NCBI GenBank assembly: GCA_037044905.1
Contig: JBAOKB010000054.1
Location: 1 to 64,000, forward strand
Direction of reading: 5' to 3'
From: Hortaea werneckii
Lineage: Eukaryota; Ascomycota; Dothideomycetes; Mycosphaerellales; Teratosphaeriaceae
Length of the DNA stretch: 64,000 nt
Part shown: in pieces, positions 54,201 to 64,000 of the stretch
How positions within the stretch are numbered: position 1 is the stretch's first letter
How the letters are laid out: each line of letters starts with the position of its first letter
Position numbers and translations under genes: made by a program
The notes under the pieces: generated by a model
Databases searched by the model: none
Seen by the model: the letters and a program-made list of their open reading frames with translations, nothing else
What the model was told of the DNA's origin: nothing

Positions 54201-56744
54201 GATACCCACCGGGGGAGTAAGATACATACGGGGAGGAGGTTTGAAAGGGAAGACTTTTTATTGGTTTTCCTTCCAACGATATGCACGATTTATGACAGCT
54301 TGGCGTTGGTGGGCAGGCTATTCCTACATGGCTTTTCAGGCAAGGCGTAAAAAAGGCGATTCTTTCAAAAAGCCGCGGTTTTTTTTCTCGGCAGCTTCTC
54401 TTTGTTCGGGAAAGGCAGCTTTTATTTTTTCTTCTACCTGTCCAGAGTGGATGTGCTTGGGAAGCATCTTTCTACAATTTGGTTGGATATAAACACCTAT
54501 TGAATATATGTCATCCTTTTCTTTCATTCTAAAAGATGTGTTCCTGAAGTCAGCAACCGAACCGAGATGATATACGCACGTGATACACACTCTTGAGCAT
54601 TACTTGAAAGCTCTTCCTCGCTTTACCAAAATCATAGTCCCATCGACATCCAACCTTGACCACAGCTTCTTCGGCTAGACTTGCGAGTAAGGTCTTGGCA
54701 TTGTCCTTTCTCATTCATAGCCTGTCTTTCCCAGTCCTAGAGCACACATAAGCGAGAGGGCGCCATGCATGCGCAGATGTCATGCTGCTGTAGGTAGTGG
54801 TGGAGTGTACTAGCCCTGCCTCGTCCGGACGGGGAGGGCTGCGAACTGAAGAGCACCTTCCCTATACAGCGAAACCCTTCGACCCTGTCGAGCCTGGCGA
54901 TTCGGTCGGTTCGGTATACCCTACACTGCTGCATGTCGGCCTGGCCGTGACCGGAGGGTGGGTGTCTTCGGCTCGGTTATCTGGGTAAACGGAGGTGCTT
55001 TGGGTTGTTGTCGTGTTCCTGTCAAGATCGGCTGGGCCCGAATCTGCCCATGCGAGCAACGCCACGCTATCTACGCTACGCCGGGCCAGTGGGGAGCCTC
55101 GCAGGCTCAGGGCTGGCTCTTGGCCTGCACATCATTCCAACCGATGGGCTCTTCCTTCTGTACAATCTACCTGATCTTGCCTAAGCTCGTCGAGATAGAC
55201 GCACCGATACTGTTGAACCCACTGTAGCGGATGTGTTACCTCGTACATGAGATTTGTCGTTAAGGGAGCCTCGGGTACTCGCCGTGGGGAGATCCATCAG
55301 GAGGTGGGAAGACGAAGTATCTGATGTGACCTTGTGATAGACATCGGATAGCTGACTGCTGGTTGCATTCTCTCGTCTCGAGGACCATAACTTAGATTCA
55401 GCAGACGACAGGCGCGCCTCAACTGGAAGCGCCTTTCCGACAACAGACTGACCACCTGTGGATCGAAAGAGCCTTTTAGGCGATTGTTGACGCCAAACTC
55501 AAATCGGGCGTCGTGAGAGCCACCTAAGCTTTGTTTTACTGCATCCTTCATCCGTGGATTCATCCTTCGGGCGCTGGCCCTCTTATCGTGCAGAATATCG
55601 CAAATGAGCTTCTCGGTTCCAGAAAGAAGTCCAAGGTCGAGATTGGTTGTGTGGCTTCAATATCTCGCATCGACATCATGCCTCGAACCGAGATAGAGAG
55701 AGGGATCGTGCGAGGAAATGCAAGACTGCATTGCGAGTACCTTATTAACGTCTTCCTGACGTCTCCTGTTCCTCCTCGGTCTTAAATGTGTTGCAACCGG
55801 TGTAGAATACAACGAGCACTTCTCGAGCCGAAATGCGAATGGCGTCGTTCCCACTCGCTTAGAGAACAGGGCAAGATGCAGCCAGATTCCAAAAGAGATA
55901 TTGCAGACTTGCTGACAAGGAACCAGGGAGGTGGGTCGCATGGCCAAGCTAAGACCCCCTAGCGTTTCTTACGCATCTGGGAACGGCTAGCTATGGCTTG
56001 CTCACATGGGAGACGATGTCCTAGCCGTGTAGGCTGAATGCTCGTCTATCGCTGGAAGCTGTGGATAAGCAGGTCAGAGGTGGAAGGTGGTGGCTGTGCT
56101 GGACGCTCGCAATGCACCAGCCTCTTTAGGCTCTTCATACTTGCCGCTGTCCTGCAATGGGCAAGCCAATGAGATCAGAAATTGCCCTAAGTCATCATTA
56201 GCTTTCGACCCAATGGCCTTATCAAAGAACCCGCTTGGCCGGCGACGCGGCGAAAGCGGTTGAACGCTACCTCCATCCACCAGGTCGGTGCCTTGAGGCT
56301 AGCGACTCCTGGATCGAGTGTCACTACCGCCGCCGATGGGTTTGGTTGTAGCCGTTCGGTTTGATCGGAACAATAGTGCAAAGCTCATACATTCAGTTTC
56401 GGCTCCATTGTATCGGTCCTGAAGGCGGATTTAGTGCATGCATCCAACTCGAGCGGCCGAAGCCCCCTTTTCCAGCCGTCGCTTGTAAGCTTGAAACGAT
56501 GTATTTGGTACACGCTCTCTGAGATCGTGGCTGAGATGTGACCCTCCTCGCTCTGCGCTCGGTGTATAAAGGCCACTGATCTGGGCTTGTGGAAGTTGCA
56601 CAAGAGGTTTGGAAAGTGAATGGAGCTTCTCGATCTTTCTACTGCACTTCTTTCCGCAGAAAGGGTCTTGGACCAGGGCAGCAACCCAACCGAATCGTCG
56701 TTTCGCCGATCCAATGCCAATTCAGTCTACCAAAGGCTTCCATC
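54201..56744. other. 2.5-kb gene-poor region
   Basis: 3' flank of the SYLF gene and promoter of the aminomutase gene. Short frames (54958-55227, 55531-55785 on +, 56074-56280 on -) have no recognised domain. I see no gene or long repeat. Confidence 0.4.
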
Positions 56745-58349
56745 ATGAACAGGACCTCGGCAATAGTTGCAATGAGTGCTCGGCCTGGGTTGCATGCCCG
56801 CATTCAAAGCATCAAGCGGTCGGGACTGAAAGCAGCGATTCCGCGTTCACACTTCCACGCTGCTCCTCGAGCTGCGTTCAGCCACAGATGTGGTCTCGAC
56901 ATCAATTTCGCTGACAGTATTCCAACTGACAAGCCAATGTACTGCCCTGGCTTCTCTTCAGAGCCCAGTGAGTATTGGAAAAAGGCGAAAGTCTGGAGCA
57001 ATGTCACTGCGAAAGATTTCATGAGCTACAGATGGCAGGTAGGGCGTGATCAAACGAATCGTTTGGTCACTGTAATCGGTCGAGGCTGATGCTACTAGGT
57101 TGCCAATACTATCGACAGAAAGGACAAGCTCATCAACTTCCTCTCCGTGGTGGTCCCAGAGAGGATTCCCCAGAAACGCTTGCACGAGAATGATACAGCT
57201 CCGTTTCAGACCCGCGAAGAATTCCTTGCCAACGTCGTCGAGGGAATGAAGACTGCGCCAATGGCAGTCCGCTTGACGCCTCATATTCTGAGTGTCATCA
57301 ATTGGGTTGATCCGGTCAATGATCCGGTCCGATGTCAGTTCATCCCACTCAAGTCTGGTCTGCTACCCGACCATCCCAAACTCATGCTAGATTCTCTCCA
57401 AGAGACCACCGGCTCGCCTGTACCCGGCCTCGTCCATCGATACCCTGACAAGGCTCTTTTCTTAGGTAAGCATAGGGATGGCGGATTATTCTTTCTTTTT
57501 TTTCTCATTTTCTTGGCTAGCGCTGAACAGTCCCTAGCGACTTCGGTTTGCCCCGTCTACTGCCGCTTCTGTACTCGCTCATATGCTGTAGGAGCCAACA
57601 CCGAATCCGTCACAAAGACCACGATGAAGCCCAGCAAACGACGGTGGGAGACGATGTTCGAATACATCGAGAAGACGCCCGCAATCCAAGACATCGTCGT
57701 CTCCGGCGGCGACTGCTACTACCTCCAGCCGGAACATCTTCAGTATATCGGAGAGCGTTTGCTATCGATCCCGAACATCAAACGTTTTCGCCTGGCGAGC
57801 AAAGGACTCGCGGTCTGTCCCATGCGGATTACTGATCGATCAGACGGCTGGACCGATAGCCTGGTGGACCTTAGCAACAAGGGCCGTCAGATCGGGAAGC
57901 AGGTCGCTCTGCATACGCATTTCAACCATCCGGCCGAAATCACTTACGCAACGGAACTCGCTGCGAGATACCTTTTCCAACAGGGCGTTACAGTCCGCAA
58001 CCAGACAGTGTTGCTGAAGGGGGTAAACGACGATCTCGACACCATGTCTCGGCTGGTACGTCAGCTTGCGGACCTGAATGTCCAGCCTTACTATGTCTAC
58101 CAAGGCGACATGATCAGCGGCGTCGAGGATCTGCGCACCCCGTTGTCGACCATCGTCGAGCTGGAGAAGAAGATGCGTGGGACGATAGCGGGTTTCATGA
58201 TGCCGGCTTTCGTCGTCGACTTGCCCGGCGGAGGCGGAAAGAGGCTGGCCAATAGCTATGAGACTTATGACCGGAACAGCGGTCTCAGTACTTGGAGAGC
58301 CCCGGGAGTGGCGGGAGACAAGGTTTTCGAGTACTACGATCCCGTCTAG
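56745..58349 (+). CDS. kamA: L-lysine 2,3-aminomutase (radical SAM, KamA type), probably mitochondrial
   Basis: Interconverts lysine and beta-lysine using S-adenosylmethionine, a 4Fe-4S cluster and PLP. Exons 56745-57038, 57099-57465 and 57538-58349; introns 60 and 72 bp; 490 aa. The N-terminal ~45 residues are Arg/Ser/Ala-rich without acids (MNRTSAIVAMSARPGLHARIQS split here as MNRTSAIVAMSARPG and LHARIQS), a good mitochondrial presequence. Cluster motif C-x3-C-x2-C is CPVYCRFC. SAM-binding follows in DIVVSGGDCYYL, HTHFNHPAEI and QTVLLKGVNDD. PLP lysine is in DLPGGGGKR. The enzyme is common in bacteria and patchy in fungi, so an old bacterial origin is likely. The 72-bp second intron is in frame without stops, so the unspliced frame stays open. 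Confidence 0.92.
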
Positions 58350-58681
58350 GTTCATCGAGGTGGGCTCGGCAAGGGTTCGCTAAGAAACGTGAAGGAAGGA
58401 TCCAGCATAAGAATCAGCGTTAGTGAGTGTCATGGCCTACCGATGGAAATAGTATCTTTGTGTGTCTTCGGAGACCTATCGTTGTTGTTTTCAGCATGGT
58501 GCTATTGGCGATACCTCTTGCACTTCTCGGGGAGAAGAATTTTTTTTTTTTTTTTTAAAAAAAAAGGCAACATACTCAGCCAATCCAAAACCTTTCATTT
58601 CGTTAAATACCACGCCGTCTGTAATCACAAAGTCACGCCAAACTCCTTCATCATACCCCTTAAAAAAAAAAACATTCCCAT
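58350..58681. terminator. convergent 3' flanks with a T17A9 block
   Basis: Between converging stops. It contains T17 followed directly by A9 (58540-58565) and an A-run near 58662-58672. Such a self-complementary T/A block could serve 3' ends of both genes. Confidence 0.5.
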
Positions 58682-59088
58682 CTACGACCTCTTCGTACTC
58701 AGAATGACAAGCTCAGAAAACGCGCCCGTAAGCCCATTCCGCACCGTGACTTCCAGCGGCAGCTTCACACTCGCCACATTCGCCTCATAGTTCGGGAAGT
58801 TCTCATTCGCCTCGACCTGACTCGGCGTGTAGAGGTCCCGTTGGTAGATCTCGACATGCACGGCGCCACGCGGGATCGACTTCGTTGTCGATTGAAGGTC
58901 GGGATCTGGATGGGTTTTCTTTGTTAGTTTGGGTCTTCCGCTTCTCGCGCTGAGAAGGGGGAGAGAGACGTACGTTGTTCGAGGATGTCTTGGAGTTGTT
59001 GCTTCTTGATCACGGCTAGGCCGTCTTTGACGACTGGCGCGCCGTTGTGGCGGTAGTGGTAGACGAGTACGGAGTCGCTCGAAGTCAT
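58682..59088 (-). CDS. hypothetical protein, 112 aa
   Basis: Two exons, 58974-59088 and 58682-58905, joined by a 68-bp intron with a good GTACGT donor and CATCCAG acceptor, phase 1. The spliced product starts MTSSDSVLVYHYRHNG. It continues APVVKDGLAVIKKQQLQDIL, and joins as EQHPDLQSTTKSIPRGAV. The C-terminal half reads like a β-rich domain (VKLPLEVTVRNGLTGAFSEL). No signal peptide or membrane segment. I do not recognise the family. The unspliced frames on either side lack this continuity, which supports the splice. Confidence 0.7.
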
Positions 59089-59446
59089 GGTTCTTGCTGG
59101 TGTCGTATTGTGACTGTGTGATTCGGTGAGTGATGCTTTCCTGGACTGGCAAGGCTCAAGTTCGCAAAGCCTTTCTTTCATCGAATGCGGAAGGAGGAAA
59201 GTACAAAGAACGACTGTTGGCGCATTGTGTTGGCCGAAGCCACGCGTGTGCCATTCACGACTGCCACGAAAAGTCGCTCCTCATGTATAGTGAATGAGAA
59301 GACCAAAATGAAAATCGCCTGGCGTGATGCTGGAGTCGCCAGTATACATTGTGTTGTTAATTCTCTCCTGTCATAGTCCTACACGCATGAGCAACTGTCT
59401 AGGCGCAACTGTCTGGACATGCCGACCAGCCGCGCACCAAAATTGC
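59089..59446. other. intergenic, no feature seen
   Basis: Promoter of the 112-aa gene and 3' flank of the cyclophilin-RRM gene; both genes are on the - strand. Confidence 0.35.
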
Positions 59447-60880
59447 CTATCTCCTTGATCGGTGATCGCGGCTTCTTCGTCTCTCCCGGTGTCTGTCCCC
59501 TCTTCTATCATCATAGTCTCGCTCCCTGCCGTGCCGCTCTCGACGTGGTGGACTGCGGCTGCGCGAACGAGGACGACGACGCTCCCTAGACCGCTCGCGG
59601 TCATCGCTACGCCCTTCGCCTCGTCGTCGCTCATTCTTGTCAAACACGTAGTCGTACTTGCTCCCTCGATCTCTGTCACCCTCGCCACGATACTGCTTGC
59701 GCTTCTCTAGGCTGTCGATACCACCAAATCCGCCGCGGGATCGTGCCGTCTTCGAGTTGGTAGTGCTACGCCACTCCTTCGAGAGCCTCGAGACACTCTG
59801 TGAAAAGTCGACGTGGATCCGGTGGTCGTCGATCAATACCCCTTGCATCTTGAAGTAGGCGCGCTCGCAGTCCTCCTTGCTCCCAAATTCGATGAAAGCA
59901 TATTGCAAGCTATCACCTGTCTTCTTGTCCCGGATGACTTCGCAAGACAAGATCTTGCCGAAGCGAGAGAAGATGAGTTCTAGATCCTCGTCTCGGGTGA
60001 CTGGGTTGAGCTTGCAGACGAAGAGCACTTGCTCTGGCGGAGTGACATCCGCGAAGGGAAGATCACCGATCAGTTCAAGAGTGAGAGCTTGAGCTCGAGC
60101 TTCTCTTTCCCGTCGGATTCTTTCCATCTGCTCCTGGTCGTTCTGTTCCTCGAGCACTTCGTCGTGAGCTATGCGCACTGTCGCGCGTTGCTCGGCCGAA
60201 GGCACCGGGCTTGCTGGAGGCTCGATCAATCCAGCAGGGTCCTCATAAGGGTCATCCAGCACTACGGTGTGGAGTATGCGGATGTCCTGCAAAGGTCGTC
60301 CGTTTTGGTCGACAAATGCCGCGTTGATCTTCTCCAAAGCATCGAAGCCCTCTACGACTTCGCCGAAAATTGCTGCCTTGCCATCTAGCTGTTCGATGTT
60401 GTCGCCCAGAGTGATGACAAACTGGCTGCTTGCTAGCCGTTCGTCTGGGTTGCTCTTGGCGGGTGTTGTCGCCATGCTGACCGTGCCTCGCTCGGCATGT
60501 TTTCGCTTCTTGGAGAATTCCGGTGGGAAAGCTTTGTGCTCTGGCTTGGATGCTCGCTTGGTGGTGCCATCTGGAAGGCCCCAAATCGACGACCCTCCAT
60601 CGCTGTCCTTTGATTCCGGTCCGATCGGGTCGCCGGTTTGGAAGGAGAAGTTTTGCTGGATGTTGTACACAGGCGAGTAGTTGTAGTACTTGATCTTACA
60701 GAGCTTCAGGAAGCTGTGGGCAGACGCCCCGGTCTTAGTATACCGATCAGCTTTCACAAGGACCATGTCACCCTTCTCAGACGCGGGGGATGGGACTTAC
60801 TTTTCACAGCATTTTGGCGCATCCTTGACGAACAGATCGATGGTGATGTCGCCTGCCGAGGTCTCCAAAAGGACTGACAT
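59447..60880 (-). CDS. cyclophilin-RRM protein, PPIL4/CYP6 type
   Basis: Nuclear, splicing- or transcription-linked cyclophilin. Exons 60801-60880 and 59447-60713; intron 87 bp; 448 aa. Residues 1-165 form the cyclophilin domain: MSVLLETSAGDITIDLFVKD, then KNFLKLCKIKYYNY across the intron, SFQTGDPIG, SSQFVITLG, and FGEVVEGFDALEKIN. The catalytic Arg of active cyclophilins is replaced (Asn in VYNIQQNF), as is usual for this subfamily. Residues about 240-320 form an RRM with RNP2 LFVCKLNP and RNP1-like LQYAFIEFG. The C-terminus is Arg/Asp/Ser-rich with RS/RD repeats as in splicing factors. Domain order PPIase-RRM-RS identifies PPIL4. Confidence 0.93.
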
Positions 60881-63143
60881 GATGTGTTGGGGAGCGCGGC
60901 GGCAAACGCGCAAGTGATGGTTCTCCTCCTCCTACATTCTCCCCCGGATGGTGGTATGTACACTGCAAGCAGACGAACGCGACGAAGCTTGGCGTCCAGA
61001 GTCCGTGCACCATCCTTGTCAGCCAGCCGAAGCCACAACATGACCCTCGTCACTCAAGCACGACAGCTCCCACTTGGGTCCCACTTGGGTCAAATCATTC
61101 TTGATATGCGCCCACCGCCCAGGTCGTATCTGTCTGCGCTGGACGCATTGGCGTATGGCGAAAGCATCGCTCTCCCGCAAAAGAATCTCTCCATCATCCT
61201 ACCTGTCTGAGTATAACCTGTTGGAACTCGCATGCGCGCCGCTGGATCCTCTGAACCAGGCTCGCCCATCACCTGCAAGCCAGTCCCAGATCCATGGACG
61301 ACCCCTTCGCTGTGGCTCGCTGAATCCTACCGGTCAGGACAGAACAGATTGTGCAGTCCAGTCAACCGTTCCCAACGGCGTGCCGAGCATTCGGGCGGTG
61401 CATGAAGCGCTGTTTCAACAAACCGCCTGCTATTTTCCCCGCCCGGCACGTTAGCACGAGCCGTCTCACATTGCCATTTCATTCTCAAGTAGTCAGCTGC
61501 ATACCCTGGGGGCTCTGAATGTGGTATCGACCGATCCAGCTATGCCCGCCCCGTGATGTAATCCGGTCCTGGCCTCTCCTATCTGCGAGGGCTAGCAAAT
61601 TGTTACAGATTGCTGACACGATGCGCACGAATATTCAAATAGCGTTCAGTACGACTACGAGTGCTCAAGGCCCTACTGAAGTTCAGACCATCGAAGGAAG
61701 GACGAGAATGCCTGCGACACTGCCGGTTATGGATGGGAATCTCTATCATTATTCACATGAATAGGCAGCCACCGCCGCTGTTGTTGTACACGGAGAAGGT
61801 TCTTTTCGATTCCGTAAATTGTTTTCCTGCACGCAAAATCGGGACCCTGCCTTAGGGTAACGTCCCGCCTGTAACCAACCTCACCAACCAGACCATCATT
61901 GCGCCATCCGCCTTTGCTTCTAGAATTTGGGATCGTATTCTGCACTTCACAGCTGTGAGCTCACATCCTGCATGCGACACCGACATCGCTGACACTTATA
62001 AAGGACTGTGTGAGACCTGTCATTTTTTCACTGGTCCAGTAGGATCATACATGCCAGATGCTCTTTCCTCTGAACGCCGCATGATTGTGCGCAGCTGCTC
62101 TTACCAGTCCGATCGATCAGTTCCGACGCTTTGAAGCGTACCATGTCCTCCAAGGTTCTGTTTTCGTTCGTGAACGGCCTTGGCAATTGTTTCAAGATGC
62201 ACGTTCTGCGCCTCTCCACGTAAGGCTGTCGTCAAAATACCGAGCGCCTGAAGCGCTGGGAACCCTATCGGGCTCCCCAAACGATGTTGAAGGTCACCGG
62301 GATTCGTTTGGGGTCCCGGGAGTCTGGATCACAGTGAGATAATTCCCACAATTGGAGCCTTGCGGTTGACACAGGTCGTCAAATGGTGGTGGTTTGATAA
62401 GCCATGAAATACAAATAATAGACCTTGGACTGCTGACCCTTTAGTTTCGTTATCCCTTTGCACTCGTTCTCTTGAAACCTACTGGTCACGGCATAACGAC
62501 AGCGACAGGTGACACCATACTTGAGTGCAATTCAAATGACGTTACAAGCAGCCATAGGAAGATGACCGATGCAGTGCCCGCTTCTACCTGGTTGTGCTCG
62601 AGCATCTCTGCTTCTATCCGCACGGCCGATGCCGCTTGCCGTGTCCGCGCTCATCACGGCAGGAGAAGCCCTGCAGTAGCCGCTCGAGCGCCATACATTG
62701 GCTTATTCAGAAGAGCCTCTTCGCTGCACTGGCCAGAGGTGCTTGATCTTACGACAAGGCTCTAGTGAGAGCGGTCAGCAACTGAAAGCTGGTCAAGGCT
62801 TCGCTTCACCGTAACCTAAGTGTCGCCACCTCTCGACAACTGGACTTGTGCAACGACAAACAACACCGCTACAACAAGCTCTGACTATTTTGTTTGCTAG
62901 TATTGGGCCCGCTCAACAGCAAGAAATTGCGTGGCTTCTGCTTGTCTCAAGCCGGCAAGGGTCTCAATCAACAATCAGGCTTATCCTTTCTCCTGACTTT
63001 TCATGGTGAGACGCTCATCTCTTCCGCGCTCCCATCTACTGCTTGTCAATACCACGATCTCTTTGCTTTTTCTTCTCGCCGACGTTCTGCGCCTGCTAGT
63101 AGTCTGGTGGCTTTCTCAATGCGTCTGCAGGAATCTGCGCTAC
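60881..63143. other. 2.3-kb bidirectional promoter region, PPIL4 (-) / regulator (+)
   Basis: No gene recognised. Short frames at 61074-61454 and 62472-62765 on + lack domains. The right part may hold the 5' leader or an upstream exon of the Zn2Cys6 gene. Confidence 0.4.
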
Positions 63144-64000
63144 ATGAGCCCCGAGATGATGATGACGCAGTCATTTCACGGATTCGGAGAGTATGACTCC
63201 CACTATCAATCGTCACAGCAACGATCGACATCGACACCAGGCTATTACGACCGTCTCACACCCTACAGCTCCGTTGCACATTACGCCAATTATGATCATG
63301 CTCGCCACGAACTTCGTCCAGGCTATGGAGGTCGTTCGGTAACCAGACAGATCCACGAGACCGAGCCAGACATAGCACCTGGTACTGCTCGGCGAAGGAT
63401 CTCTGTAGCTGTACGTAATAGCTGAGATTATGAATGTTTAACCCATCTAACATGTCGATAGTGCTCGCGTTGCAGAAGGCGCAAGATCAAATGTTCCGGC
63501 AACCCTGGAGATGGCACAGGTTGTCAAGCCTGCAGGGCATCGGGTGCTGATGTGTCTGCGTGTCACTTCAACAGGGTGAGTTTTCCCTTACCAAACAGCA
63601 CAACCGAGATTCTTACGTGTAAACAGGTGAATAGCCATGAGCTCTCGATGACTGGAGTAGAGGTCTATCCTCCAGGCAGCATTGCAGGCAATACGCTACA
63701 TTCGGCTGCTTATGCGTCAGACACTGGCTCCGTGACTGGCGCTGGATGGATAGGGACGCACCACCAACCGATGCAGAGGCCTTCCCTCCCGACTTTACAT
63801 ACGCGGTCCTCTTTCGTGGATGGGTATGACCAATATGAAAACTCCCCAGTGGATTCTTACACTCATGCGTCGTCGTCGATGCCACGTCAAGACTCATATT
63901 CCAGCTCATATCCAGGCTATGAGAATTACCGTGCGTGGAGCACCAGCAGCGCGATGATGTCGACCCCTGCCTCTGCGGGCTATCATGAGCAGCCGTCATC
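63144..64000 (+). CDS. Zn2Cys6 transcription factor (3' partial)
   Basis: N-terminal part of a fungal binuclear-zinc-cluster regulator, cut by the window end. Exons 63144-63410, 63462-63575 and 63627 onward; introns 51 and 51 bp. Start chosen at MSPEMMMTQSFHGFG; an upstream exon cannot be excluded. The cluster is wholly in exon 2: CSRCRRRKIKC, then CQACRASGADVSAC, giving C-x2-C-x6-C-x9-C-x2-C-x8-C. Tyr/Ser/Gln-rich low-complexity sequence lies on both sides (YDSHYQSSQQ; PRQDSYSSSYPGYE). The central regulatory domain is outside the window. Targets are unknown. Confidence 0.88.

Noticed and set aside
1..64000. CRISPR arrays, bacterial operons, prophage or insertion sequences
   Set aside because: No regularly spaced direct repeats with unique spacers, no ribosome-binding-site pattern and no bacterial mobile genes were seen. 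The window is eukaryotic.

Overview
The window is nuclear DNA of a filamentous ascomycete, most likely a dothideomycete. The genes carry many short spliceosomal introns (about 48-155 bp) with GTANGT/GTGAGT donors and CTAAC/CTAAT-type branch points. The genes are compact, sit on both strands without operons, and encode fungal-type families: Zn2Cys6 regulators, sedolisin, SYLF/Ysc84, Dal5-like MFS, RTC3 and NUP85. The class-level assignment is inference from gene style; no rRNA, mitochondrial or marker gene settles it.

Layout. 0-6.2 kb: 3' part of a Dal5-like MFS permease, then a small secreted repeat protein with regularly spaced dibasic sites, then a gene-poor, repeat-rich stretch. That stretch holds a His-Cys-box (I-PpoI-like) endonuclease relative, a G27 tract, a 63-bp tandem repeat and TpA-rich RIP-like DNA. 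6.2-15.6 kb: DMC1 recombinase (-), a seven-knuckle CCHC protein of the GIS2/CNBP type (-), UDP-GlcNAc pyrophosphorylase (-), an aldehyde dehydrogenase (+) and a small unknown gene (+). 17-25 kb: Baeyer-Villiger-type monooxygenase (+), beta-carbonic anhydrase (-) with two possible N-termini, and a large Q/N-rich zinc-cluster regulator (-). 28.5-37.4 kb: secreted sedolisin (+), AVT-type amino acid transporter (+), stand-alone AlaX editing protein (-) and a peroxisomal ABCD half-transporter (+). 38.8-50.9 kb: UBE2C/UBC11-type E2 (-), a poly-Ser protein with two UIM-like motifs (-), RTC3/SBDS-like protein (-), nucleoporin NUP85 (-) and a GNAT (-). 51.9-64 kb: SYLF/Ysc84-like protein (+), mitochondrial-looking lysine 2,3-aminomutase (+), a 112-aa unknown (-), PPIL4/CYP6-type cyclophilin-RRM protein (-), and the 5' part of a second Zn2Cys6 regulator (+), cut by the window end.

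Most genes are housekeeping and unrelated to each other; I see no secondary-metabolite cluster and no single new multi-gene system. The observations most worth following are: the 30-residue-periodic, probably kexin-processed secreted protein; the intact His-Cys-box active site in a degenerate repeat island; a zinc-cluster regulator whose reading frame continues for 60 acidic codons beyond an in-frame TAG; an alternative 10-nt first exon that would switch carbonic anhydrase between two N-termini; tandem UIM-like motifs in a poly-Ser protein; and three genes (MFS, UAP1, BVMO) each broken by a single small indel at or next to a homopolymer, which needs a check for assembly error versus real pseudogenisation.
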